Assembly: GCA_025353585.1 (NCBI GenBank)
Contig: JANXOM010000161.1
Span: forward strand, 1-36,069
Origin: Deltaproteobacteria bacterium
GTDB lineage: Bacteria; Myxococcota_A; Polyangia; Haliangiales; Haliangiaceae
Reading direction: 5' to 3'
Length of the DNA: 36,069 nt
In this document: positions 1 through 7,501 of the stretch, piece after piece
Layout of the letters: the number at the start of each line of letters is the position of its first letter
How positions within the stretch are numbered: the first letter of the stretch is position 1
Made by a program: the position numbers and the translations under genes
The notes under the pieces: generated by a model
Told to the model about the DNA's origin: nothing
Database searches by the model: none
What the model saw: the letters and a program-made list of their open reading frames with translations, nothing else

Positions 1-742
1 CGATCGTGCGGTCGGCGACGCGCGGGAGGGCCTCGCGGATCCGGCGGGCGAAGACCGTCGCCGTCGGCTCGGGGAGGCGCAGGAGGGCCCAGCACGCGCT
101 CGTCGCACCGGCCGCGGCGGCGCGCTCGAGGACCTGCACCAGCTGCGCGTCGGTGAGGCCGGAGATGACCGGCGCCGCCATGACGCCGACGGACAGGCCG
201 GCGGCGGCGAGCGCGGCGACGAGCGCGAAGCGAGCGGCCGGCGGCGGCGCGCCCGGCTCGAGCGCGGCGCACATCGCCTCGTCGACGAACGCGACGCTGA
301 CGTCGATCTGGAACCGGGCCTCGGCGGCGAGCGCGGTGAACAGCTCGACGTCGCGCATGGCGAGCGGGGCCTTCGTGACCACGCGCACGGGGTTCTTGTA
401 TGCGAGGCAGACCTCGAGACACTGGCGCGTGAGGCGGAGCTCGGCCTCGACCGGCTGGTACGGATCCGTGACCGCGGAGAACGTGATCGTGTCCCCGCGC
501 CAGCTCGGGCGCTCGAACGCCGCGCGCAGGAGCGCCGGGGCCTCGCGCTTCACCACGATCGTGCGATCGAAGCCATCCCCCGGATCGAGGTCCAGGTACT
601 CGTGCGAGCCGCGCGCGTAACACGCGGCGCACGCGTGCTCGCAGCCGCGGTACGGGTTGACGGTCCACCGGTAGTCGACGTCGGCGACCGTGTTCTCCGT
701 CAGGATCGACCGGGCGCGGTCATCGACGAGCGTGATCGCCAC
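1..742 (-). CDS. Radical SAM protein, PA0069/SplB-like (3' end outside window)
   Basis: About 247 residues are visible; the C-terminus runs off the left edge. Residues 29-44 read NPYRGCEHACAACYAR, a CX3CX2C radical SAM cluster motif (C34, C38, C41) in the context typical of the PA0069/Rv2578c family related to spore photoproduct lyase. Further on, ITFSAVTDPYQPVEAE and VRVVTKAPLAMRD match conserved blocks of that family. Members bind a 4Fe-4S cluster and SAM; the substrate of this family is not known to me. The GTG at 742 is chosen because no ATG lies upstream and a TACGGT hexamer ends 5 nt before it; a TTG two codons upstream is possible. It lies just downstream of the 777-1619 gene on the same strand (34-nt gap), so co-transcription is possible, but it appears to have its own promoter. 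Confidence 0.85.
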   Translation of the reverse strand, partial: MAITLVDDRARSILTENTVADVDYRWTVNPYRGCEHACAACYARGSHEYLDLDPGDGFDRTIVVKREAPALLRAAFERPSWRGDTITFSAVTDPYQPVEAELRLTRQCLEVCLAYKNPVRVVTKAPLAMRDVELFTALAAEARFQIDVSVAFVDEAMCAALEPGAPPPAARFALVAALAAAGLSVGVMAAPVISGLTDAQLVQVLERAAAAGATSACWALLRLPEPTATVFARRIREALPRVADRTI

Positions 743-747
743 GCGCA

Positions 748-753
748 ACCGTA
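748..753 (-). promoter_or_regulatory. -10-like hexamer TACGGT before the radical SAM gene
   Basis: TACGGT on the minus strand lies 5 nt before the GTG at 742. It is one of a series of such hexamers at start codons in this window and would place the transcript start at or next to the start codon. Confidence 0.4.
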
Positions 754-776
754 GCGCCGTTCCGGCACGATGCCCG

Positions 777-1619
777 CTACGGCGTCAGCAGGCTCGAAGG
801 CACGACGAGCGTGTGGTCGTGGCCGGCGATGCGGACGGTGATCGGGGCGTAGAACCGCGGCGCTCTCGACGGCGGCGGCGGTACGGTCATCGCGAAGCGC
901 GCGGCGTGGCGCATCGCATCGAACCGCCGCCACGCTTCGAGCGGCCGGCCGCCCGTGACGGAAACCGGCGGCTCCCGCCACGGATCATGCTCGTGATAGA
1001 GCACGAGCTCGAGCACGCCGGGCTCGGCCGCGGCCGCGCGGACACGGACTCGCAACGCGCCGCTCGCGAAGTACTCGTAGTCGACGCCCCGCCACGCGCG
1101 CCGCTCGCCCGCCGGCGGCTGGGTCGGCGGCACGGGCGCCCGGCCCAGCGCGCGCGCCTCGTCGCGGCACACGCCGTACGGCAGCGCGACCGCGTAGTGC
1201 GTGTCGTCGATGCGTACCGCCAGCCATAGATCCGCGAGCGGATCGTCGGGCCAGGGCAGCCGCCAGGTCTCGGCGTGCTGCGTCACGCCCGCGCCGGACG
1301 TCCCGCCCGTGAACGGCGTGGCGGACGTCGGGCTCGCGATCCGCCGCTCCCCCGTGACGAGCGCGACGTCGATCGCGTCCGTGCGCGGCAGTGTTGCGGC
1401 GACCTCGGCCGCGTGCCGGGCGTGGGCCGCGCGAGCGCCGGGCGGGCTCGGATCCTGCAGCGTCATCCGCGTCTGCGGCCGGGCGGCCGTGAGCTGCAAG
1501 CGGAAGCCGCCGTGGTTCGCGGTGAGGATGGCGCCGAGCCCGCGCTCGTCGTGACGGTACGGGAGGTCGTCGAACCAGATGTGCGACCAGCTCGCGATGA
1601 TCCCGGTCCCGCCCGCCAT
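777..1619 (-). CDS. Hypothetical protein
   Basis: Encodes 280 residues beginning MAGGTGIIASWSHIWFDDLPYR. I do not recognise the family. The protein is soluble, with no signal peptide or membrane segment. It alternates beta-prone stretches (LADLWLAVRIDDTHYAVALPYG; ALRVRVRAAAAEPGVLELVLY) with Pro/Arg linkers and ends in APITVRIAGHDHTLVVPSSLLTP, so a beta-rich fold is likely. The reading frame is open further upstream to 1706, but the ATG at 1619 is preferred: the extra N-terminus is Arg/Ala-rich and would overlap the divergent GST start, and a TACGCT hexamer sits 7 nt before this ATG. The gene is divergent from the GST gene at 1705, with an 85-nt shared promoter region. Confidence is high that it is coding and low for function. 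Confidence 0.7.
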   Translation of the reverse strand: MAGGTGIIASWSHIWFDDLPYRHDERGLGAILTANHGGFRLQLTAARPQTRMTLQDPSPPGARAAHARHAAEVAATLPRTDAIDVALVTGERRIASPTSATPFTGGTSGAGVTQHAETWRLPWPDDPLADLWLAVRIDDTHYAVALPYGVCRDEARALGRAPVPPTQPPAGERRAWRGVDYEYFASGALRVRVRAAAAEPGVLELVLYHEHDPWREPPVSVTGGRPLEAWRRFDAMRHAARFAMTVPPPPSRAPRFYAPITVRIAGHDHTLVVPSSLLTP

Positions 1620-1626
1620 CGCCGCG

Positions 1627-1632
1627 AGCGTA
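1627..1632 (-). promoter_or_regulatory. -10-like hexamer TACGCT (minus strand)
   Basis: TGCTACGCT on the minus strand, with the hexamer ending 7 nt before the ATG at 1619. The upstream TG-C gives an extended -10 look. It sits in the 85-nt divergent region shared with the GST gene. Confidence 0.5.
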
Positions 1633-1693
1633 GCACCGCGGAGCGGATTGCTGCGAGATCGGGAACGGGCGTCCGCTCGCGCCGCGGCGGCGT

Positions 1694-1699
1694 TAGCGT
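1694..1699 (+). promoter_or_regulatory. -10-like hexamer TAGCGT before the GST gene
   Basis: TAGCGT ends 5 nt before the ATG at 1705. There is no purine-rich ribosome binding site between the hexamer and the ATG. Confidence 0.45.
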
Positions 1700-1704
1700 G
1701 CGGC

Positions 1705-2322
1705 ATGCGCCTCTACACGAACGCGGCCAGTGCCAACGGTTACAAGGTGGAGCTCTTGCTCGCGCTGCTCGGGCGGCGCTACGAGCGGATCGAGGTCGCG
1801 ATCTTCGCCGGCGAGAGCCGGACGCCGGCGTTCTTGCAGAAGAACCCCGCCGGCCGTATCCCGGTGCTCGAGCGCGACGACGGCACGTCCCTGCCCGAGT
1901 CGAACGCGATCCTGTGGAGCCTGGCGCGCGACACGGCGTACATGCCGGCGGCGAGCGCGGACCGAGACCGGGCGCTCGCGTGGCTCATGTTCGAGCAGTC
2001 CGAGGTCGAGCCGGTGATCGGCAGCGTGCGGTTCTGGCTGCAGACCGGGCGGGCGGCGGCGCGGCCGGACGAGCTCGCCCGCCGGCTCGACGGGGCGCGG
2101 CAAACGCTCGCGCTGCTCGAGCGTGAGCTCGGCGGGCGGCCGTTCCTGGTCGACGACCGCGCGTCCGTCGCCGATCTCGCGGTGTACGGGTACACGCACC
2201 TCGCGCCCGAGATCGACCTGCCGCTCGGCCCGCACGTGCGCGCGTGGTGCGATCGCATCGCGGCGCTGCCGGGCTACGTGGCCGGCGCGGTTCGCTACGA
2301 CGCGTCGGCGCGGGTGGCCTGA
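1705..2322 (+). CDS. Glutathione S-transferase family protein
   Basis: Encodes 205 residues, the usual length for a cytosolic GST. The N-terminal thioredoxin-fold domain (about 1-80) reads MRLYTNAASANGYKVELLLALLG, followed by NPAGRIPVLE with the cis-proline P53 and LPESNAIL, where E65-S66 form the usual glutathione gamma-glutamyl contact. The all-helical C-terminal domain (about 88-200) contains PFLVDDRASVADLAVYGYTHLA, the conserved N-capping/hydrophobic staple region with the ADLAVY aspartate. The start is fixed by the beta-strand MRLYT at the N-terminus; a longer upstream frame would run through the divergent neighbour. The likely role is cytosolic glutathione conjugation or peroxide detoxification; the substrate cannot be read from sequence. 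Confidence 0.92.
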   Translation: MRLYTNAASANGYKVELLLALLGRRYERIEVAIFAGESRTPAFLQKNPAGRIPVLERDDGTSLPESNAILWSLARDTAYMPAASADRDRALAWLMFEQSEVEPVIGSVRFWLQTGRAAARPDELARRLDGARQTLALLERELGGRPFLVDDRASVADLAVYGYTHLAPEIDLPLGPHVRAWCDRIAALPGYVAGAVRYDASARVA

Positions 2323-2470
2323 CCGCTGACCGGAGACCGGGTTCGCCGTCGTGCGCCGCGGTGTGCCCGGCGCCGCGAAGCTCGGGTGCAGGCCATGATC
2401 ACGCCGCGACGGAGCTTGCACGTGAGCGGGACGTCGCGGCCGCGCTCATGACCCGGCGCATACGTGGGTA

Positions 2471-2476
2471 TACGGT
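2471..2476 (+). promoter_or_regulatory. -10-like hexamer TACGGT (overlapping TATACG)
   Basis: GGTATACGGT lies directly upstream of the ATG at 2484, with the TACGGT hexamer ending 7 nt before it. An overlapping TATACG is at 2469-2474. Confidence 0.45.
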
Positions 2477-2483
2477 GGCCACC

Positions 2484-4043
2484 ATGGTGAAGAAGCCGAG
2501 CAGGCCCGCGGCCAAACAGACGGGCAAACAGACGGGCAAACCGCCGGGCAAACAGAAGGGCAAACCGAAGGCAACCGCGAAGGCCAAGCCGGCGGCCGCC
2601 CCGGCGGCAAAGAAGAAGAAGCCCCCGCTGGCGTGGACGACGCCCGCCGAGCTGAGCGCGGCCTGGAACGCGGCCGGGCGCGCGCACTTCCTCGCGCTGA
2701 ACCCGCTGCTCGAGCGGCTCTACAACGGCGAGGACGTCGCGATCGATCACGAGGACCCGCGCACGGAGGCGGACGGCAACGCCGTCATCGCGCAGATCGT
2801 CGCGCTGAATGCCGCCGGCGAGGGCGAGCGCGCCCGCGAGCTGTTCGACCCGGCGTACGGGCCGGTGTTCCCGTGGATCAAGTCCGAGCGCAAGCAGCTG
2901 CGGTTCGTCACGATCCTCGGCCCCGACGAGCTGCTCGTCGTGCACGGCTCGCCGTGGCTGGCGGACAACGTCGCCTATCACCTGCGCGGCGGCACCGCGA
3001 CGCCCGTACCCGACGTGCGCTGCCTCGCGCGCTCGCGCAACCGCGACCACCTCATCGTCGGCCGCGCCGCCGGGCTCGCGGTGTACGACGCGCGCGCCGG
3101 GGTGGCCGCGCTCGCGCGCACGCCGATCGCCGAGCTCGCATGGCCGCCGATGTCGATCTTCGTGCCGCGCGGCCTCTCCCCCGAGCAAGCGGCGGCCGGG
3201 GCGGCGGCGCCGGAGGAGGCCCCGCTCCAGCTCGAGAGCATGCAAGTCTCCGACGACGGCAAGCGCTTCGTCCTCAGCTGCTACCGGCAAGGCATCCTGC
3301 TCGGCTCGGTGCACGCGGGCGATCCCCCGTGGCAGCTCTTGCACCCGGATGCGCGCCCGCCGTATCGCTCTGCCGAGGACACGGACATCCCGCGCGCGGG
3401 CGACATGACGCACGTCGCGATCTCGCGCGACGGCAGGCGGCTCGCCTGGGGCAGCCAGGACACGCCGCACTACACGGCGGAGATCGGCGCCGGCGGCGAG
3501 GCCCGCTGGTACGCGACCGTCGGCAACCTGAGCGAGTACCCGCACGACGCGTGCTTCTCCGACGACGGCCGCTTCGTCGCGTTCAACTCGTGCCACTTCT
3601 ACAACGGCGCGACGGTCGCGTTCGCGTGGGACGGCAACCGCGGCGCGAGGCTCGAACCGTACGAGGCCCACCAGGCGGCGCCGTTGATCGATGGCAACCT
3701 GCGCGTGTACGCCTCGTGCTGGCTGCCGCCGGACGTGCTGACGGCGATCGGCGACCGCCCGACGACCGATGGCGCGTTCGCGCTCGCCGGTTCGGGGATC
3801 CTGCGCGTCGTCACGCGCGCGGGGAAGCTGGCGCTCGTCCAGGGGTTCGGCTCGTCGGCGTCGAGCATCGACTTCTGCCCGGAGTCGCGGCGGCTCGCGA
3901 TCGGCGGCTACTCGGGGATGGTGCACCTGTACGACCCGTACGCGGCGGAGCAGCCGGGGCGGAACGACGGGGTGCGGCCGCGCCGCGAGCTGGCACGCTG
4001 GTGCTTCTGGGGCGGGCTGCCGGACGGGCCGATCCGGTGGTGA
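2484..4043 (+). CDS. Beta-propeller (WD40-like) protein with Lys-rich N-terminal tail
   Basis: Encodes 519 residues starting MVKKPSRPAAKQTGK. Residues about 1-50 are a Lys/Gly/Pro/Gln low-complexity tail made by a 12-bp DNA repeat, ending in AAKKKKPPL. The rest shows repeated blade-like units such as MQVSDDGKRFVLSC, VAISRDGRRLAWGSQD, ACFSDDGRFVAFNS and IDFCPESRRLAIGGYSGMVHLYD, the S-x-DGR-x-(V/L)A pattern of WD40/propeller blades. No signal peptide is seen, so a cytoplasmic scaffold or binding protein is likely. The basic tail could bind nucleic acid or be flexible; this is inference. The ATG at 2484 is chosen because the frame upstream lies in the GST gene and intergenic sequence, and a -10-like TACGGT precedes it. 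No catalytic motif was found. Confidence 0.8.
   Translation: MVKKPSRPAAKQTGKQTGKPPGKQKGKPKATAKAKPAAAPAAKKKKPPLAWTTPAELSAAWNAAGRAHFLALNPLLERLYNGEDVAIDHEDPRTEADGNAVIAQIVALNAAGEGERARELFDPAYGPVFPWIKSERKQLRFVTILGPDELLVVHGSPWLADNVAYHLRGGTATPVPDVRCLARSRNRDHLIVGRAAGLAVYDARAGVAALARTPIAELAWPPMSIFVPRGLSPEQAAAGAAAPEEAPLQLESMQVSDDGKRFVLSCYRQGILLGSVHAGDPPWQLLHPDARPPYRSAEDTDIPRAGDMTHVAISRDGRRLAWGSQDTPHYTAEIGAGGEARWYATVGNLSEYPHDACFSDDGRFVAFNSCHFYNGATVAFAWDGNRGARLEPYEAHQAAPLIDGNLRVYASCWLPPDVLTAIGDRPTTDGAFALAGSGILRVVTRAGKLALVQGFGSSASSIDFCPESRRLAIGGYSGMVHLYDPYAAEQPGRNDGVRPRRELARWCFWGGLPDGPIRW
2514..2572 (+). repeat. 12-bp tandem repeat inside the Lys-rich tail
   Basis: AAACAGACGGGC occurs at 2514-2525 and exactly again at 2526-2537. 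Degenerate units follow: AAACCGCCGGGC, AAACAGAAGGGC and a partial AAACCGAAGGC. Each unit encodes K-(Q/P)-(T/P/K)-G, so copy-number change would stay in frame and alter the tail length. Confidence 0.8.
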
Positions 4044-4124
4044 GGCCAGGGGCCTCGACACCAGACGGGCGTGCTGACGAGCATGACGTCGCCGACCCCC
4101 GCCGAGCGGTGGCGCACGGTGCCG

Positions 4125-4298
4125 TTACTTGGTGTGCTTTTCCTTCGCGATATCGGCGGGCGTGCCCGGCCGCTCGGCGCTGCCGGGGTGGCCGTGCTGC
4201 TGCTCGCGCTGGCGCTCCTGCTCGCCGCCTGGCTTGACGCCGCTGTTGTGCTGCGAGCCCGGCTGCCCGTGGTTGCCTTGGCTTTGCTTGTTCGACAT
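4125..4298 (-). CDS. Small hydrophilic protein
   Basis: A 57-residue minus-strand gene starting MSNKQSQGNHGQPGSQHNSG and ending AERPGTPADIAKEKHTK. It is rich in Q, G, H, N and S with no hydrophobic core, so it is probably intrinsically disordered. The amino-acid use is balanced and ends cleanly, unlike the Arg/Ala-rich antisense shadows of this genome, which is why I accept it. It has the look of small stress-related hydrophilic proteins, but I cannot assign a family. It sits in the gap between the propeller gene and the hydrolase gene, antisense to both. No clear ribosome binding site or TANNNT element is visible. Confidence 0.6.
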   Translation of the reverse strand: MSNKQSQGNHGQPGSQHNSGVKPGGEQERQREQQHGHPGSAERPGTPADIAKEKHTK

Positions 4299-4361
4299 GC
4301 CCGCATGCAGTGCATCCGCCGAGCCATGCGCGCGCGTGCGGCGGCGTGCCACGATGCCGGC

Positions 4362-6128
4362 ATGATCGCGCGCTGGCACGACTGGGTCGCATCGGGGCAG
4401 CGGCTCCGCCTGTTCTCCCACGACATCTTCGTGCGCGCGGCGGGCACCGGCTCGCCGCTCCTGTTCCTGCACGGCTTCCCGACGAGCAGCTTCGACTTCG
4501 CGGCGATCGCGCCGGCGCTCGAGACGAAGCATCGCTGCATCTACTTCGACTTCCTCGGCTTCGGCGCGTCGGACAAGCCGGCGTTGCACTACGACTACGA
4601 GCTGCAGACGAACATCGCGATCGCGGTCGCGCAGGCCCACGGCGTCGAGCGCGCGACGGTCGTGGCGCACGACTACGGCGTCACGGTCGGGCAGGAGCTG
4701 CTCGCGCGCGACGTCGAGGGACGCGTGCCGTTCGCGCTCGGCGCGATGGTGTTCCTGAACGGCGGCCTGTGCGCGGCGCTGCATCGTCCGATTCCCGTAC
4801 AGAAGCTGTTCGCGAGCCCGGCCGGCCCGCTCGCCGCGCGCGTGCTCACGAGCAAGCCGATGTTCGCGCGCTCGATGCGCAAGATCATTCGCCGCATGGA
4901 CCGGTTCGACATCGACGAGCACTACCAGACGATCACGCCGCGGCTGATGCCGGCGCTGCTCGGCTACATCGCCGAGCGCAAGCTCAAGCACGAGCGCTAC
5001 GAGGGCGCGCTCCGCGACACGGCCGTCCCGCTCGCGTTCGCGTGGGGGCTCGAGGATCCGGTCTCGGGCGCGCACGCGCTCGAGTGGGCGCGCACCGCCG
5101 CGCCACGGGCGCAGGTCACGGCGCTGGCTGGGGTCGGACACTACCCGCAGCTCGAGGCGCCCGAGCAGGTGGTGGCCGCGATCGAAGCGGCCCTGACGCG
5201 CCGGTCGGCGGCCACGCGATGCCCGACCGGCCCGTGCACGCAGACGCGCGATACATCGAACGTCGCGCGGACACCGGATCCGCTGCGGCCGTTCCGTGCT
5301 ACAGGCCCGAGCATGATCGTCACCCGGGTCCCGCGCGCGAGCGGGCACCAGATCGCGACGATCGAGGCGGGGCCGCGCGAGGCGCCGGCCATCGTGTTCA
5401 TCCACGGCATCGCGCAGAGCAAGCAGGCGTTCGCGCGGGTGCTCGCCGGTCCGCTCGCCGCGTCGGTGCGGCTGATCGCGCTCGACCTGCGCGGGCACGG
5501 CGACTCCGACGATCCGGCCGCGGATGAAGAGGTGACGCGGGCGGACCTCGCCGACGACGTCGCGGCGGTCGTGACGGGCCTGCAGCTCGCGCGCCCGTGG
5601 CTCGCGGGCTGGTCGTTCGGCGGCGTCGTGATCGGCGAGTACCTGCGCCGGTTCGGCGATGATGGGCTCGGCGGGCTGTTGTACCTGGCCGGCTCGGTGC
5701 GCACCGGCCGCGAGGCGGCACCGCTGTTCGGGCCCGTGATGATGAACCACGCGCGCGGTTTGCTGGCGGAGGATGCCGCGGTGTACGCGGCCGCGGCGCG
5801 CGCGTTCGTCGCGGAGAGCGCGGTGGTGCCGCTCGCACCGGCCACGATCGACGCGATGGTCGCCGACATGCTCCGCGTGCCCGCGCGCGTCCGGCGCCCG
5901 TTGCTCGCCGGGCGCGAGGACTACCGGGCCGCGCTCGCCGCGACGCGCGTACCGCTCGCGACGATCCACGGCGCGCTCGATCCCGTGGTCTTGCCGGCGA
6001 TGAGCGACCTCGTCGGCACGTGCCGCCCCGACGCCACCGCCACCTGGATCCCGGGCGCGGGCCACACACCGTGGCTCGAGACGCCGACGCTGTTCGACGC
6101 GGCCATCGCCTCCGTGCTCGCGCGGTAG
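4362..6128 (+). CDS. Tandem alpha/beta hydrolase (two domains in one unbroken frame)
   Basis: From the ATG at 4362 the frame runs 588 residues without a stop and contains two complete alpha/beta hydrolases. Domain 1 (about 1-280) has FLHGFPTSSFDF (oxyanion loop), DFLGFGASDKP, nucleophile elbow VVAHDYG (D104), acid WGLEDP (E231/D232) and GVGHYPQ (H260). An Asp nucleophile points to a haloalkane dehalogenase or epoxide hydrolase type. Domain 2 (about 318-588) has FIHGIAQS, LDLRGHGDSDDP, AGWSFGG with a Ser nucleophile, HGALDP and PGAGHTPW, a lipase/esterase-type triad. Residues 281-317 read like translated intergenic DNA, and domain 2 has its own ATG at 5313. So this is either a real fusion or two genes between which the stop was lost. 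Confidence 0.8.
   Translation: MIARWHDWVASGQRLRLFSHDIFVRAAGTGSPLLFLHGFPTSSFDFAAIAPALETKHRCIYFDFLGFGASDKPALHYDYELQTNIAIAVAQAHGVERATVVAHDYGVTVGQELLARDVEGRVPFALGAMVFLNGGLCAALHRPIPVQKLFASPAGPLAARVLTSKPMFARSMRKIIRRMDRFDIDEHYQTITPRLMPALLGYIAERKLKHERYEGALRDTAVPLAFAWGLEDPVSGAHALEWARTAAPRAQVTALAGVGHYPQLEAPEQVVAAIEAALTRRSAATRCPTGPCTQTRDTSNVARTPDPLRPFRATGPSMIVTRVPRASGHQIATIEAGPREAPAIVFIHGIAQSKQAFARVLAGPLAASVRLIALDLRGHGDSDDPAADEEVTRADLADDVAAVVTGLQLARPWLAGWSFGGVVIGEYLRRFGDDGLGGLLYLAGSVRTGREAAPLFGPVMMNHARGLLAEDAAVYAAAARAFVAESAVVPLAPATIDAMVADMLRVPARVRRPLLAGREDYRAALAATRVPLATIHGALDPVVLPAMSDLVGTCRPDATATWIPGAGHTPWLETPTLFDAAIASVLAR
5313..6128 (+). CDS. Alternative: separate Ser-type alpha/beta hydrolase from internal ATG
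   Basis: If translation starts at the internal ATG at 5313, the product is a complete 271-residue hydrolase starting MIVTRVPRASGHQIATIEAG with S101, D223 and H251 as the triad. The hexamer TACAGG lies 7 nt before this ATG, the same spacing at which -10-like hexamers occur before other genes here, though its last base departs from TANNNT. The gene converges with the beta-lactamase-like gene, with 17 nt between stops. This entry is an alternative reading of the second half of the 4362-6128 frame. Confidence 0.45.
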   Translation: MIVTRVPRASGHQIATIEAGPREAPAIVFIHGIAQSKQAFARVLAGPLAASVRLIALDLRGHGDSDDPAADEEVTRADLADDVAAVVTGLQLARPWLAGWSFGGVVIGEYLRRFGDDGLGGLLYLAGSVRTGREAAPLFGPVMMNHARGLLAEDAAVYAAAARAFVAESAVVPLAPATIDAMVADMLRVPARVRRPLLAGREDYRAALAATRVPLATIHGALDPVVLPAMSDLVGTCRPDATATWIPGAGHTPWLETPTLFDAAIASVLAR

Positions 6129-6145
6129 CCGCCGCTCGGCCACCG

Positions 6146-7486
6146 CTACGGCGTCTTCCGGGGCGCCTCGATCGTGGCGCCGCCCTGCACGAGCGTGACC
6201 TTCGTGACGGCGCCGGCGTCGCGGCCAAACGTCAGCGTCGCGCCGACGACCTCGACGACGAACTCGTCATGCCCGCGGTGCTCCATCGGGAACGTCGGCT
6301 GGCCGGTGACGGTGATCGCGAGGTGGTCACCGGCGACGGCGATCACGGCGTCCCCGAGCCCGGGGATGTCGTACGTGCCGGCGTAGGCCGCCAGCGCGGC
6401 GGCCGCGATGGGGACCGCGCTCGTCGGGACGTGGAGCGCGAGGCGCGCGACGGCGAGCTCGATGGACTGGGGGACCGGGCCCTCGGTGTTCGCGAGCACG
6501 ACGATCACGACGTGGTCCACCGGATAGTCGGCGAGCTCCGCGACGAAGCCGTTGATGCCGCCACTGTGATGCACGCGCACGTGCCCGGCGCGCTCGTCCA
6601 TGAAGAGCCCGAAGCCGTACGTGCCGAGCGTCGGCGTCGTCATCTGCGCGTAGCCCGCGGGCGAGACGACCCGGCCGGTGCGGAGCGCCGTGTCCCAGCG
6701 CGCGAGGTCGAGCACCGTCGAGCACAGCGCGCCGGCGGAGAACGGCGTCGACAGGTCGATCGGGTGCGCGGGCACGAGGCCGCTGCTCTGCTCGTAGCCG
6801 GTCGCGCGGTGGGCGTCGGGGCGAGACTCGTCGCAGTAGCTCGTGCTCGTGAGGTGCGCCGCGGAGAATACGTGCCTCGCGAGGTACGCCGCGTACGCCT
6901 CACCAGACACCTTCTCGATCACCATGCCGAGGACGACATAGCCGGTGTTCGAGTACTCGAACTGCGAGCCGGGCGCAAACTTCCACGGCGCGTCCTTCAC
7001 GAGCGCGACGATCTGCGCCGGCGTGTGCGGCGTGCGCATCTCCGTCTCGTACGACGGCAGGTCGGTGAAGTCAGGAATGCCCGAGGTGTGATGGAGGAGC
7101 TGGCGAAGCGTGACGGCCTGCCCGTTCGTGGGCACCTCGACGAGCGTGCGCACGTCGGCGTCGAGGCTCAGCTTGCCGGCCTCGGCGAGCTGCACGATCG
7201 CGGCCGCCGTGAACTGCTTCGTGAGCGAGCCGATCCTGTAGATCGTCGACGGGTCGGCCAGACGCTTCCCCGCGAGGTCCGCGAAGCCGTAGCCCTTCGC
7301 GAACACGACCTCGTCCGCGCGCACGACGGCGACCGAGACGCCGGCGGTGGCCTGCGTGTCGACGGCCGCGGCCGCGAGCTTGTCGATGTCCGGCGCGAGC
7401 GGATCGGCCGCGCTCGGGTGCTCCGGGGTGGCGGGGACGTGAGCGCACGCGACGAGCAACAGGGCGAGCAGCGGCGAGGGCTTCAT
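6146..7486 (-). CDS. Class C beta-lactamase-like serine hydrolase, lipoprotein
   Basis: Encodes 446 residues. The N-terminus MKPSPLLALLLVAC is a lipoprotein signal with lipobox LVAC (C14). The penicillin-binding fold shows all three motifs: S87-L-T-K90 (SxxK), Y178-S-N180 (YxN) and H307-S-G309 in place of KTG. Residues about 345-446 form an extra beta-rich domain (AYAGTYDIPGLGDAVIAVAGDHLAITVTG) like the C-terminal domain of esterase/D-peptidase relatives. Family members include D-aminopeptidases, esterases and peptidoglycan DD-peptidases; true beta-lactamase activity is not implied. It lies 12 nt downstream of the 7499-8146 lipoprotein gene on the same strand, but TAGAGT 9 nt before its ATG suggests its own promoter. 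Confidence 0.88.
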   Translation of the reverse strand: MKPSPLLALLLVACAHVPATPEHPSAADPLAPDIDKLAAAAVDTQATAGVSVAVVRADEVVFAKGYGFADLAGKRLADPSTIYRIGSLTKQFTAAAIVQLAEAGKLSLDADVRTLVEVPTNGQAVTLRQLLHHTSGIPDFTDLPSYETEMRTPHTPAQIVALVKDAPWKFAPGSQFEYSNTGYVVLGMVIEKVSGEAYAAYLARHVFSAAHLTSTSYCDESRPDAHRATGYEQSSGLVPAHPIDLSTPFSAGALCSTVLDLARWDTALRTGRVVSPAGYAQMTTPTLGTYGFGLFMDERAGHVRVHHSGGINGFVAELADYPVDHVVIVVLANTEGPVPQSIELAVARLALHVPTSAVPIAAAALAAYAGTYDIPGLGDAVIAVAGDHLAITVTGQPTFPMEHRGHDEFVVEVVGATLTFGRDAGAVTKVTLVQGGATIEAPRKTP

Positions 7487-7495
7487 GCGGCGGCG

Positions 7496-7501
7496 ACTCT
7501 A
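7496..7501 (-). promoter_or_regulatory. -10-like hexamer TAGAGT
   Basis: TAGAGT on the minus strand ends 9 nt before the ATG at 7486. It overlaps the stop region of the upstream lipoprotein gene. Confidence 0.35.

Noticed and set aside
2633..4237. Long open frames in alternative frames and antisense to real genes (for example 2633-4237 +, 7881-10442 -, 13250-16600 +, 34721-36043 -)
   Set aside because: All are Arg/Ala/Pro/Gly-rich shadows caused by the high GC content, with no family motifs, and each lies over a gene with clear domains.
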